Notes: generated by a model not told the origin, from the letters alone. A stretch of DNA of 32,838 bases from Candidatus Azambacteria bacterium RIFCSPLOWO2_01_FULL_46_26 (GCA_001774105.1 MEYT01000012.1:1-32838); one strand, 5' to 3'; shown: positions 7,051 to 15,107, counted from the first letter of the stretch. A program made the numbers and translations.

Positions 7051-9132
7051 ATGAAAAAACAAATCAATAAAGAACTTATTTTTGTCCTTGTCTTAGGTCT
7101 GATAGCCGTTTTAACGCTCGGTATCGGTTATAGAACCATAATTCGTGAAGCCGCGCCGGAACCGCCGGCTGCTCCGCCCGAAATTCCTTCGGTTACTCCT
7201 CCGACGGCGACAGCGGAGAAAGGCGTCAAAAAATTCGCCTCGGAGGATGAGTTTAAGAAATATCTTCAGGAAGCGCAAGCTCAAGCCGAATATTTCGGAG
7301 GGTTCGGTTTGGGAATCGGCGGGGAGGTGATGCGCGAAATGATGCCGTCGATGGAAGCTCCCCAGATAATGGAGAAAGCCGCTCCCGCGGCCGCGCCGGA
7401 ACGGGTCTCGGAAACAACGGTTCAGGTTTCAGGGATTGACGAACCCGACATCGTTAAGACCGACGGCCAAGAAATATACTTCGCCTCCCGGTTGACGAGG
7501 ATTGTTGAGCCGATGCCTTTGATGGAGGAGGCGCCGGGAATTTCATTGCCAAAAATAATGCTTCCGATCAGAGAACAGGGAAACGTGAATGCCGTCAAAG
7601 CGTTCCCGCCGGGCGAATTGAAAAAGGACTCCCAAATTGACAAATTCGGAGACCTGCTTTTGAGCAAAAATACTTTGGTGATTTTTTCAGAAAGCAGATT
7701 TTATCCTTATTTCTATCCGTACAAAGATCAGGGAAGAAGCATTGCCGGATACGACGTCTCGGACGCGAAATCGCCGAAAAAGAAATGGGAGATCAAGCTG
7801 GACAAAAATACCCAGATCGCCGGCAGCCGGCTCTATAAAAACAAAATATATCTGGTAACCAAAAACCCCATCGCCGAATCGCGGCCATGCCCCATTCAAC
7901 CGCTAATCATGGAAGACACCCCGACAATCATTGACTGCAAAGAAATTTATCATCCGACAATACCGATTCCTTCTGACACGACTTTCACGGCATCAATCAT
8001 TGATCCGGCTTCGGGAAAGATTGAAAAAAACGTTTCTTTCGTCGGATCTTCGGCTTCTTCGGTTCTGTACGTGTCGGAAAACGCGCTTTATCTAACTTAT
8101 TCTTACAACGAAAGCGCACTCAAATTCATCGCTGATTTTTTCAAGACGAAAACGCAAGACATTGTTCCGGCTTCATTCATCCAAAAACTGGAAAAATTAT
8201 CCGGATACGACATCGGCGAAAACACCAAAATGCTGGAATTTCAGACAAACTGGCAAAAATATCTCACTTCTTTGGACGAAGACGAGCGATTGAAAATAGA
8301 AAACGAATTGTCAAACAGAATGTCGCAATACCACAAAGAACATAAACGGGAATTTGAAAAAACCGGGATTGTCAAAATAAGTTTGGACGACTTTAACGCA
8401 ATCGCGACCGGCAACGCCCCAGGCCGTCCTTTGAACCAGTTTGCGCTGGACGAATACAATAATCATTTGAGAATCGCGACGACCATCGGCCAGAGCGGCT
8501 TCGGATTTTTCGCGGGCCGCGGCGGAAGCGAAAGCGAGAATGATGTCTACGTGCTTGACGAAAAACTGAACATCCGCGGCTCGGTTCAGGGGCTTGGCTT
8601 GACCGAAAGAATTTATTCGGTTCGCTTCATTGAAGACAAGGGCTATGTCGTAACTTTCAGGCAAACCGATCCGCTTTACGTGCTTGATCTTTCCGATCCG
8701 GCAAAACCGGAATTGAAAGGCGAACTTAAAATCCCGGGCTATTCCGCCTATCTAAATCCGATCACCAAAGATAAAATTCTTGGATTCGGAAAAGAAGGCA
8801 GCCAGGTAAAAATTTCGCTTTTTGACGTTTCCCAGCCGACGCAACCGGCGGAAAAAGACAAGTATATTCTTGATGAATACTGGTCCGAGGTGCTTTCAAC
8901 ACACCACGCTTTTTTGCTTGATAAAAAGCATGAGATTTTCTTCCTGCCGGGAGGCAAAGGCGGCTATGTCTTTTCGTACAAGAACGACAAGCTTGAACTG
9001 CGCAAAGCAATCAGCGGCGTTTCCGCCAAAAGAGCCGTCTACATCAACGATTATTTGTACATCATCGCCGAGGACAAAATCACGGTGCTGAACGAAATTG
9101 ACTGGGAAAAAATCAACGAACTGGAACTTTGA
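7051..9132 (+). CDS. Membrane-anchored secreted beta-propeller protein (COG4880-like)
   Basis: The N-terminus has one hydrophobic segment (about residues 9-27, ELIFVLVLGLIAVLTLGIG) after a basic start. A Pro/Ala-rich stalk follows, then a large outside domain. The block TTVQVSGIDEPDIVKTDGQEIYF is the hallmark of the secreted C-terminal beta-propeller family (Pfam Beta_propel). Repeated blade-like strands follow, such as NTLVIFSESRF, RIYSVRFIEDKGYVVTFRQTDPLYVLDLSDPAKPELKGELKIPG and AVYINDYLYIIAEDKITVL. No lipobox Cys is visible. The biochemical role of the family is unknown; binding or adhesion at the cell surface is a guess. The gene is monocistronic, with its own promoter (7029) and terminator (9167-9195). 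Confidence 0.85.
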   Translation: MKKQINKELIFVLVLGLIAVLTLGIGYRTIIREAAPEPPAAPPEIPSVTPPTATAEKGVKKFASEDEFKKYLQEAQAQAEYFGGFGLGIGGEVMREMMPSMEAPQIMEKAAPAAAPERVSETTVQVSGIDEPDIVKTDGQEIYFASRLTRIVEPMPLMEEAPGISLPKIMLPIREQGNVNAVKAFPPGELKKDSQIDKFGDLLLSKNTLVIFSESRFYPYFYPYKDQGRSIAGYDVSDAKSPKKKWEIKLDKNTQIAGSRLYKNKIYLVTKNPIAESRPCPIQPLIMEDTPTIIDCKEIYHPTIPIPSDTTFTASIIDPASGKIEKNVSFVGSSASSVLYVSENALYLTYSYNESALKFIADFFKTKTQDIVPASFIQKLEKLSGYDIGENTKMLEFQTNWQKYLTSLDEDERLKIENELSNRMSQYHKEHKREFEKTGIVKISLDDFNAIATGNAPGRPLNQFALDEYNNHLRIATTIGQSGFGFFAGRGGSESENDVYVLDEKLNIRGSVQGLGLTERIYSVRFIEDKGYVVTFRQTDPLYVLDLSDPAKPELKGELKIPGYSAYLNPITKDKILGFGKEGSQVKISLFDVSQPTQPAEKDKYILDEYWSEVLSTHHAFLLDKKHEIFFLPGGKGGYVFSYKNDKLELRKAISGVSAKRAVYINDYLYIIAEDKITVLNEIDWEKINELEL

Positions 9133-9166
9133 AAGAAAAACTTTGATGAGAAATAATGCTTAAAGA

Positions 9167-9198
9167 AAAACCCCATTTTTTTGGGGTTTTGTTTTTTT
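9167..9198 (+). terminator. Rho-independent terminator after the beta-propeller gene
   Basis: AAAACCCC (9167-9174) pairs with GGGGTTTT (9183-9190) and is followed by a T tract. The 9199-9330 stretch after it shows no gene that I can support. Confidence 0.85.
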
Positions 9199-9330
9199 TG
9201 ACTTTCTTTTTTTGATGAAGGCGGTCCGTGGCTAATCGGACTCCTCTCAAGCTGTTGGCAAGAGCATGCGCCATTGTCACTACGCCCTCAAATAAAAGAT
9301 TAGCAGCCAAACCGCCTTGTGTCAAAAGTT

Positions 9331-10323
9331 TTAATAACTTGTCGTCGGAGTCAAGTGGTGCGGTCCGCACAATCCGCCGGCCAAAGACCAGATTGCGTAA
9401 TCAAGCCGGAGCATATTGATCTTTTCGTCTCTTATCTTATTTATTTCCTCCATCAACTTTAACATCGCCGTCACCGTTTGAGCGCGAATCTCGATCTCTT
9501 CGTTGCTGCCCAGTTGAATAATCTTCCGATTCCGGATTTTCTCTTCAAGGGAATCCGCGTACTTTAAAATTCCCATTGCTTTAAGCGCGAGCGGAAGCCG
9601 ATAATCGGCCGGCGGGCCAAGCTCGTCGGCGTCTTTGATAAGACACAGTTTTCCGCCGGAACTTAAAGCCCTGCCCTGATAAATCATTGCGCAAAGCCGG
9701 GCTTTCTTGTTAAAGCGCAAAATCTTTCCGCTGCCGGAATGATACGACGAATCCCAATACCCTAAAAAATCCGTAAACAGCCGTTCAATGATTCCGATAT
9801 CCATCACGCTTCGGGAAAAAGCCCTGAAATCGGCTTTTTTGAATAAATTCAAAAAATCGCCGTCATACCTTTCAAGCAAAACATTGCCGAGCTGCCGTAA
9901 AATTTCCAAACGCTCTTTCAATAGCGGAATGGGATTTGTGCCGCGAAAAATGTATTCCAATTCCGCCCGGTCAAGCAATCTCAAATATCTGGCGTTCAGA
10001 ACTGGAATTCCTTCTTCAATTGCCCGCACAAAAGAGGCGCCCAGCGCCAAAGAACCCTGAAATTTCCGGCCTTTCCAGTCAATTTCAAACTTTGAATGGG
10101 GCGGCTTAAAATTGGTGAAAGCAAAATTGACGGAAGTCACCACGCCGACAAATTGAACAAATTTTTCGTCGTCAATCGCCGGCAAAACGTCGGGGAAGCG
10201 CCAGTCGGGAACGGTCAGCGGTAATTTCGCCACCCCCCCGGCGATTCTTTTCAGCGCGGCTTCGTCAATAAAGACAAATTCCGGATTGGAGTAAATGCAC
10301 ATAAAACCTTCCAAAGGCCTCAT
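9331..10323 (-). CDS. Queuosine salvage protein (Qng1 / DUF2419 family)
   Basis: Members hydrolyse queuosine nucleoside or 5'-phosphate to free the base queuine for tRNA modification. The 330-residue length and conserved blocks fit the family: VGVVTSVNFAFTNF (about 60-72) for the LNFxFW strand, FLGYWDSSYHSGSGKILRFNKKARLCAMIYQG (about 187-217), GPPADYRLPLALKAMGILKYADSLEEKI (about 236-263) with the ADYR(V/L)P motif and its Asp (D240), the GSNEEIEIRAQTV block (272-284), LDYAIW (307-312), and the C-terminal PHHLTPTTSY matching the usual PxHRTRTxxY ending. I chose the ATG at 10323 because GGAGG lies seven bases upstream. It diverges from rel and shares its -35 region. The family is best known from eukaryotes and is patchy in bacteria. 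Confidence 0.85.
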   Translation of the reverse strand: MRPLEGFMCIYSNPEFVFIDEAALKRIAGGVAKLPLTVPDWRFPDVLPAIDDEKFVQFVGVVTSVNFAFTNFKPPHSKFEIDWKGRKFQGSLALGASFVRAIEEGIPVLNARYLRLLDRAELEYIFRGTNPIPLLKERLEILRQLGNVLLERYDGDFLNLFKKADFRAFSRSVMDIGIIERLFTDFLGYWDSSYHSGSGKILRFNKKARLCAMIYQGRALSSGGKLCLIKDADELGPPADYRLPLALKAMGILKYADSLEEKIRNRKIIQLGSNEEIEIRAQTVTAMLKLMEEINKIRDEKINMLRLDYAIWSLAGGLCGPHHLTPTTSY

Positions 10324-10361
10324 TCCTCATCCTCCGTATAATTTTTAATGAAACTCAAAGA

Positions 10362-10390
10362 AAAATATCACAATATCAAGCTCTTGTCAA
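10362..10390 (-). promoter_or_regulatory. Promoter for the queuosine-salvage gene
   Basis: On the minus strand, TTGACA (10390-10385), a 17-base spacer and TATTTT (10367-10362). The leader would be about 30 bases and contains GGAGG. The -35 box overlaps the -35 box of the rel promoter. Confidence 0.65.
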
Positions 10391-10412
10391 ATTTAACCCA
10401 ATATTGTACACT
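10384..10412 (+). promoter_or_regulatory. Promoter for rel
   Basis: TTGTCA (10384-10389), a 17-base spacer, TACACT (10407-10412). Transcription would start near 10419, about three bases before the rel ATG, so the mRNA would be effectively leaderless; no Shine-Dalgarno sequence is visible. Confidence 0.6.
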
Positions 10413-10421
10413 ATAACCGCC

Positions 10422-12140
10422 ATGACCATTGAATCTCTGATTCAGAATCTCAAAAATAAAGACGTCAAACAGGCCGATTTGGATTTAATCAACCGGGCTT
10501 ATCTTACCGCGGAGCAGGCGCACCGCGGTCAAAAAAGATTTTCCGGAGAGGATTATATCATCCATCCCTTAAAAACGGCCGATTTTTTGACCCGGCTTAA
10601 TTTTATCGACGCTCCGACGATTGCCGCAGCACTGTTGCACGATACGGTTGAAGATACCGGCCTTCCGCTTGAAAAAATCGAAAAGGATTTCGGCCCCGAA
10701 GTCGCGTTTTTAATCAACGGAATCACAAAACTCGGCAAAATCAAATATCAAGGCGTTGAACGGCGCGTGGAAAATCTGAGAAAAATGTTTTTGGCGATGG
10801 CCGAAGACATCAGGGTGATCCTGATTAAACTTGCCGACCGCCATCACAACATGCAAACCCTGGATTTTGTCCGGAAAGAAAAACAGAAAAGAATCGCCCT
10901 TGAAACATTGGAAATTTACACGCCGATCGCCTATCGGCTCGGAATGGGCGAACTGAAAGGACAGCTTGAAGACCTTGCTTTTCCCTACGCCTATCCGGAC
11001 GAACATCGCTGGCTGATGACTAACATCAAGGAAAAATACCAGCAGCGTCAGGAGTATTTAAAGAAAGTGGTTCCGATGCTGGAACGGGAACTGAAAAAAG
11101 AAAACATAAACGCCGAGGGAATAAATCTGAGGGCGAAACATTATTACAGTTTATATCAAAAACTCCTGAGGCACGAAATGAATCTTGAAAAAATTTACGA
11201 CCTTGCCGCGCTTAGAATAGTTGTTTCAAACATTGACCAGTGCTACGGCGCGCTCGGAGTCGTTCATAAACTCTGGCGTCCGTTGCCGGACAAAATCAAG
11301 GACTACATCGCCCTGCCCAAACCAAACGGTTATCAAAGCATTCACACGACTGTTTTTTGTCTGGACGACAAAATCACCGAATTTCAGATACGGACGAAAC
11401 AAATGCATGAAATCGCCGAGAACGGCATTGCCGCGCACTGGGCCTACTCCGAAGCCGGCAAACCGGACGAAGGAGCGCGGCTTGACGAAAAAAAATTCGG
11501 CTGGGTCCAGCAACTGAGGGAATGGCAGGCCGAAGTCAGCGGAACCGAAGAGTTTCTTGAATCGCTGAAAATAGATTTTTTCAAAAACCGGATTTTCGTC
11601 CTGACCCCGAAAGGCGACGTCATTGACCTGCCGCAGGACGCGACGCCGGTTGACTTCGCTTACCATATTCACTCGGAAATCGGCGAGCAATGCGCCGGCG
11701 CCAAAGTAAACGGAAAAATAGTCCCTCTCAATACTCCCCTGCAAAACAGCGACATTGTCGAAATTCTCATTCAAAAAAACAAAAAACCATCCGAAGGATG
11801 GCTTGATTTCATCAAAACAACTTACGCCAAGAACAAAGTTAAAAAACATTTCCAGAAAAAATTGCATTCTTTCGCCGATCGAACGGTAAAAAACCAGACG
11901 CCCCAAAAAGCTGAAATCAGAATCGTGAGCAGCGACCGCGTCGGCCTTTTGAAAGACATTTCTTCTATATTAAGTTCTCAAAACATCAACATCATAACGC
12001 TGAACACCGACAGCACCGACAATCCGTACCCCGACATCTTCATCACAATCAGCGCCAAGGACAAGCTGAACATCAACCGCCTGGTGCTGAAACTCAAAGA
12101 AGTGAAAGGAGTCGCCGAGGTGGGCTGCAAACTGCTTTAA
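10422..12140 (+). CDS. rel: Bifunctional (p)ppGpp synthetase/hydrolase, RelA/SpoT family
   Basis: Makes and degrades the alarmone (p)ppGpp. The HD hydrolase domain has ALLHDTVEDT (H73, D74) and KLADRHHNMQTL, so hydrolysis looks intact. The synthetase domain has RAKHYYSLYQK (near 237), YDLAALRIVV, the KIKDYIALPKPNGYQSIHTT loop (near 291; RxKD-like charge pattern of bifunctional enzymes), and the EFQIRTKQMHEIAENGIAAHWAY block. TGS begins near 388 (RIFVLTPKGDVIDLP), and an ACT domain ends the protein (about 497-572). At 572 residues it is shorter than the usual 700 or more; the zinc-finger region between the helical and ACT domains is missing. ATG 10422 is preferred over a TTG six codons upstream, which would lie inside the promoter. 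rel ends 21 bases from the convergent parB end. Confidence 0.95.
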   Translation: MTIESLIQNLKNKDVKQADLDLINRAYLTAEQAHRGQKRFSGEDYIIHPLKTADFLTRLNFIDAPTIAAALLHDTVEDTGLPLEKIEKDFGPEVAFLINGITKLGKIKYQGVERRVENLRKMFLAMAEDIRVILIKLADRHHNMQTLDFVRKEKQKRIALETLEIYTPIAYRLGMGELKGQLEDLAFPYAYPDEHRWLMTNIKEKYQQRQEYLKKVVPMLERELKKENINAEGINLRAKHYYSLYQKLLRHEMNLEKIYDLAALRIVVSNIDQCYGALGVVHKLWRPLPDKIKDYIALPKPNGYQSIHTTVFCLDDKITEFQIRTKQMHEIAENGIAAHWAYSEAGKPDEGARLDEKKFGWVQQLREWQAEVSGTEEFLESLKIDFFKNRIFVLTPKGDVIDLPQDATPVDFAYHIHSEIGEQCAGAKVNGKIVPLNTPLQNSDIVEILIQKNKKPSEGWLDFIKTTYAKNKVKKHFQKKLHSFADRTVKNQTPQKAEIRIVSSDRVGLLKDISSILSSQNINIITLNTDSTDNPYPDIFITISAKDKLNINRLVLKLKEVKGVAEVGCKLL

Positions 12141-12161
12141 AGATCATCTCTAAAAATCTTT

Positions 12162-13067
12162 TTACGCCTCCATTATTTTATCAATGATGCCGTTCAGCTC
12201 GTCCTGGGAATAAAATCCGATGATGATTTTTCCCTTTTCGCCGCGTTTGTTGATGTTCACTTTAGTACCTAAAATTTCTTCCAAACGGCTTTCAAGCGCC
12301 CGCACTTCCGGGTCTTTCGGCCGGCCGTGAGGGCTTCCGGAGCGAACGGAAGCGAGCTGGCGGGATAACTCTTCGCTCTGACGAACCGACAAATTATTTT
12401 TGAGGATCTCGTCCAAAAAAGCAACCTGCTTTTGAGAATTTTCAACCGCCAGAATAGCCCGAGCGTGGCCTTCGGAAATTTTCGCCTCCCTTAAGGCCTT
12501 TTGAATTTCTATCGGAAGTCCCAGCAACCGCACAAGGTTGGCAATCGCTTCACGGCTTTTGCCGATTTTGTCGGCGACTTCTTTCTGAGAAAAACCGAAT
12601 TCCTTCATCAAACGCTGAAAAGCCAGTGCTTTTTCTATCGGATTCAAATCCCGTCGCTGAATGTTTTCAATCAAAGCCAGTTCGAGTTTCTGGCGCTCGC
12701 CGGCCGAAGTCCTGACAATAACCGGCACCTGCTTCAGCCCGGCCAGTTTGGCGGCGCGCAGGCGCCGCTCTCCGGCGATCAGCTGATATTCAACCCTCAT
12801 TCCAATAGGCGATTCGGTTTCGATTTTCGCCGCGACCAGCGGCTGAAGTATGCCGTATTCGCGGATTGAATTGGCCAATTCGGCCAAACCCTCGCCGTCG
12901 AAATCGGATCTCGGCTGCTGAGGATTCGCCTTAATTTTTTCAATTTCAATGCTGAAAACGGATTCCTTCACTTTCTCCGATTCCACGGTTTTTTTAAATT
13001 TTTCCAATTCGGTTTCCCTGGGAGGAATCAGCGAAGCCAATCCCCTGCCTAAAGTCGGTTTGGTCAT
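12162..13067 (-). CDS. parB: Chromosome-partitioning protein ParB (Spo0J family)
   Basis: ParB is a CTP-dependent clamp that loads on parS sites near the origin and helps segregate chromosomes. The start MTKPTLGRGLASLIP contains the LGRGL motif that stimulates ParA. The CTP-binding region shows NPQQPR, GERRLRAAKLAG and ENIQRRDLNPIEKA, and a helix-turn-helix follows (FSQKEVADKIGKSREAIANLVRLLGLP). The C-terminal dimerisation domain follows after about residue 250. The linker before it (about 238-249, ASVRSGSPHGRP) is encoded by a palindromic repeat. The 301-residue length is normal. It is co-transcribed with parA just upstream. I saw no canonical parS (TGTTTCACGTGAAACA-like) in the window. Confidence 0.96.
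   Translation of the reverse strand: MTKPTLGRGLASLIPPRETELEKFKKTVESEKVKESVFSIEIEKIKANPQQPRSDFDGEGLAELANSIREYGILQPLVAAKIETESPIGMRVEYQLIAGERRLRAAKLAGLKQVPVIVRTSAGERQKLELALIENIQRRDLNPIEKALAFQRLMKEFGFSQKEVADKIGKSREAIANLVRLLGLPIEIQKALREAKISEGHARAILAVENSQKQVAFLDEILKNNLSVRQSEELSRQLASVRSGSPHGRPKDPEVRALESRLEEILGTKVNINKRGEKGKIIIGFYSQDELNGIIDKIMEA
12321..12360. repeat. Palindromic repeat inside parB
   Basis: Perfect 7-bp arms GCTTCCG (12333-12339) and CGGAAGC (12347-12353) flank a GAGCGAA loop, with further GC-rich flanks. It sits in frame in the linker between the DNA-binding and dimerisation domains. The GAGCGAA core is shared with the repeats in obgE and the ABC-F gene. Confidence 0.65.
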
Positions 13068-13103
13068 ATTGTTGCGAATTTACGAATTATTGCGAATATA
13101 CGA
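13068..13103. repeat. Two-copy 18-bp tandem repeat filling the parA-parB gap
   Basis: ATTGTTGCGAATTTACGA (13068-13085) is followed directly by ATTATTGCGAATATACGA (13086-13103), matching at 16 of 18 positions. Together they occupy essentially the whole 37-base intergenic space. Each contains a near-palindromic CGAATATACG-like core. Function unknown. Confidence 0.8.
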
Positions 13104-13104
13104 A

Positions 13105-13890
13105 TCAAAATGAAGCGTGCTTAATTTTTTCTTCAAATTTAATTAATTCCTCGGCAAACTGTCTGTAGGCCTTGGCGCCCCTGGAAGACGGCTGATATTG
13201 AAAGATCGTCTGGCCGTGGCTCGGAGCTTCGGCGAGTTCGATGTTCCTCGGAATTATCGCGTTAAACACGTAATAAGGGAAATTACGGCCGACTTCTTTT
13301 GCCACCTCGCGGCACAATTTATTGCGCTTGTCAAACATCGTCAAAAGCGCGCCCATGACTTTCAAATCAACTCCCAAATTTTCCCTGACCAATTCAACGG
13401 TTTTTAATAACTGGCTTAAGCCCTCCAAGGCGTAATATTCGCACTGAACCGGAATTATAACCTCATCGGCCGCGACCAATCCGTTAATCGTCAAAAGACC
13501 CAGACTCGGAGGAGAATCAATTAAAATGTAATCGTAATTGCCGCGGATCCTTTGCAAAAATTCTCTCAAACGGTATTCGCGGCCAGAAACGTTTACCAGC
13601 TCAACGGCCGCGCCCGCCAAATCCGGCGAAGCGGGCATAATTTCGCAGCCAAAGAGCGGGGTTTTTTTAATTATTTCTTCCGGCTGGCAACCGCCGATCA
13701 AGCCGTGGTAAACGCTTCGCTCCAGACGGTGCGGGTTCAAACCGAACCCCGAAGTCGCGTTCGCCTGAGGGTCAAGGTCAAGCAAAAGCACGTATTTTCC
13801 CAGGGCCGCCAAAAATGCCGCCAGATTGACGGCCGTGGTTGACTTACCGACCCCGCCTTTTTGATTGCACAAAGAAATAACTTTAGCCAT
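13105..13890 (-). CDS. parA: Chromosome-partitioning ATPase ParA (Soj family)
   Basis: ParA ATPases form dynamic gradients on the nucleoid that pull ParB-parS complexes. The deviant Walker A motif KGGVGKSTT lies at residues 11-19. The LLLDLDPQANATSGFG block and the IDSPPSLGLLTINGLVAADEVIIPVQCEYYALEGLSQLL region are typical of chromosomal Soj. The 261-residue length is normal, and there is no N-terminal DNA-binding extension of the plasmid type. It is transcribed first, then parB after 37 bases. An AGGTTG motif lies about nine bases before the ATG. It diverges from tRNA-Leu; I did not find a convincing -10 for parA in the 74-base gap. Confidence 0.96.
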   Translation of the reverse strand: MAKVISLCNQKGGVGKSTTAVNLAAFLAALGKYVLLLDLDPQANATSGFGLNPHRLERSVYHGLIGGCQPEEIIKKTPLFGCEIMPASPDLAGAAVELVNVSGREYRLREFLQRIRGNYDYILIDSPPSLGLLTINGLVAADEVIIPVQCEYYALEGLSQLLKTVELVRENLGVDLKVMGALLTMFDKRNKLCREVAKEVGRNFPYYVFNAIIPRNIELAEAPSHGQTIFQYQPSSRGAKAYRQFAEELIKFEEKIKHASF

Positions 13891-13921
13891 TGCATTTTCA
13901 ACCTATCATCTTTTTTAAAAA

Positions 13922-13950
13922 TTGACAAGACGAAATCAAGAATGTAAAAT
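13922..13950 (+). promoter_or_regulatory. Promoter for tRNA-Leu
   Basis: TTGACA (13922-13927), 17-base spacer, TAAAAT (13945-13950). Transcription would start near 13957, eight bases before the mature tRNA end. Confidence 0.82.
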
Positions 13951-13964
13951 GTGAAAACAAACGC

Positions 13965-14051
13965 GCCGCGGTGGCGGAATTGGCAGACGCACAGGACTCA
14001 AAATCCTGCGAGGGCAACCTCATGAGAGTTCAAGTCTCTCCCGCGGCACCA
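13965..14051 (+). tRNA. tRNA-Leu, anticodon CAA
   Basis: An 87-nt class II tRNA. The acceptor stem GCCGCGG pairs perfectly with CCGCGGC, the discriminator is A, and the CCA tail is encoded (14049-14051). The anticodon arm is CAGGA-CTCAAAA-TCCTG with anticodon CAA (13999-14001), which reads UUG. A long variable arm (CGAGGGCAACCTCATG) is typical of tRNA-Leu. The T arm is GAGAG-TTCAAGT-CTCTC. It has a strong promoter upstream and a terminator just downstream. Confidence 0.97.
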
Positions 14052-14053
14052 TT

Positions 14054-14082
14054 AAAAAAGCTCCGAAAATCGGAGCTTTTTT
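14054..14082. terminator. Bidirectional terminator between tRNA-Leu and obgE
   Basis: A perfect 13-bp stem, AAAAAAGCTCCGA (14054-14066) with TCGGAGCTTTTTT (14070-14082). The T run is present on both strands, so it can end both the tRNA transcript and the convergent ABC-F-obgE transcript, whose last stop is 11 bases away. Confidence 0.9.
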
Positions 14083-14092
14083 AATGGTAAGA

Positions 14093-15103
14093 TTATTTTT
14101 TCGCTTTTATTTTATTTAAAATACTTTTTACTTTTTCCAAGCTGTCCCAGTTACAAACAGAGACCGCGAAAACGTTTTTGTGAATCTTCTTTAAGGCGGT
14201 GATTTTCTTTTTTATTTCTTCCGCCGGCACCACGTCGCTTTTACTTAGAAATACATATTCGGTTTTTTCCGCCAATTCTTTGCTGTAATGTTCCAGCTCT
14301 TTTTTGATTATTCCATAATCTTTTTCGGGGTTTTCCGATTCCGCGGAAATTAAATGAAAAAGGATTTTCGTGCGCTCAACATGCCGGAGGAATTTTACGC
14401 CCAAACCCTTGCCGGCGGACGCGCCTTCAATGAGCCCCGGAATATCCGCGAGAATAAGTTCGTAATACACTCCCAGGTTCGGCTCCAAAGTCGTGAATGG
14501 ATAACTCGCGACCTTGCTTTTTGCTTTTGTGAGTTCGTTTAACAAGCTGGATTTTCCGGCATTAGGCAGGCCAATCAGTCCGATGTCGGCGATTAATTTC
14601 AATTCCAGTCTGATGTTAAAGCTTTCTCCCGGGGCGCCGAATTGAAATTGCCTCGGGCTGGTGTTTGTTGACGACCGGAATTTAAAATTTCCTTTTCCGC
14701 CGCGGCCGCCGCGCGCAACCGAAATTCTCTGGCCAATTTTTATTATTTCTTCGATTTTTCCCGTTTCAATCCTTCGGCTTTGCTCAGGATTGATGGTGAG
14801 CGAAGCCGAACCATCAAAATTATGAATTACCGTTCCGACGGGAACTTTTAAAACGAGATCGTCTCCGTCAGGGCCGTCGTTGAATTGTCTTTTCCCGTTT
14901 GCGCCGTCTTTCGCTTTGATGTCTTTTTTATACCGGAATTGCGCGAGCGCGCTTAAATCCGAAACCCCTTCAAAGTAAACGCTTCCGCCGTTGCCGCCGT
15001 CTCCTCCGACAGGCCCCAGACTCATCTTGTTTTTATTGAACGCGACCGCGCCCCTTCCGCCGTCCCCCGCCTTTATTTTGATTGTAATGTCGTCAATAAG
15101 CAT
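14093..15103 (-). CDS. obgE: GTPase ObgE/CgtA
   Basis: Obg GTPases act in 50S ribosome assembly and stress control. The glycine-rich Obg fold occupies residues 1-160 (AGDGGRGAVAF, GGDGGNGGSVYF, VARGGRGGKGNF). The G domain has G1 GLPNAGKSS (178-186), the YPFTTLEPNLG switch, G3 DIPGLIEGAS (220-229) and a G4 SKSD (287-290) in place of the usual NKxD. There is no C-terminal OCT domain; 336 residues is at the short end. I chose the ATG at 15103, because MLIDDITIKIKAGDGG is the family start; a longer frame would overlap the ABC-F stop. Residues 98-111 come from a palindromic repeat. It lies four bases after the ABC-F gene. Confidence 0.95.
   Translation of the reverse strand: MLIDDITIKIKAGDGGRGAVAFNKNKMSLGPVGGDGGNGGSVYFEGVSDLSALAQFRYKKDIKAKDGANGKRQFNDGPDGDDLVLKVPVGTVIHNFDGSASLTINPEQSRRIETGKIEEIIKIGQRISVARGGRGGKGNFKFRSSTNTSPRQFQFGAPGESFNIRLELKLIADIGLIGLPNAGKSSLLNELTKAKSKVASYPFTTLEPNLGVYYELILADIPGLIEGASAGKGLGVKFLRHVERTKILFHLISAESENPEKDYGIIKKELEHYSKELAEKTEYVFLSKSDVVPAEEIKKKITALKKIHKNVFAVSVCNWDSLEKVKSILNKIKAKK
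14773..14810. repeat. Palindromic repeat inside obgE
   Basis: Arms of 14 bp, TTCGGCTTTGCTCA (14773-14786) and TGAGCGAAGCCGAA (14797-14810), pair with one G-T mismatch around a 10-base loop. It is in frame and encodes SASLTINPEQSRRI in a loop of the Obg fold just before the GQRISVARGGRGG strand. It contains the GAGCGAA core seen in parB and the ABC-F gene. Confidence 0.85.
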
Positions 15104-15107
15104 AATT

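Noticed and set aside
9113-9370. 85-codon minus-strand reading frame after the queuosine-salvage gene
   Set aside because: It overlaps the end of that gene in another frame and runs through the terminator at 9167-9198, so its C-terminus is a translated hairpin. No ribosome-binding site or family resemblance.
11226-11906. 226-codon minus-strand reading frame inside rel
   Set aside because: Antisense shadow of the synthetase and TGS coding region.
12138-12163. Terminator between convergent rel and parB
   Set aside because: Only a six-base A/T-rich AAAGAT/ATCTTT stem with an 11-base loop; too weak to call.
13068-13103. CRISPR array
   Set aside because: Only two adjacent units with no spacer, and no cas genes in the window.
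14773-14810. Terminator within obgE
   Set aside because: The hairpin is strong but has no T run and the reading frame continues with a normal GTPase domain.
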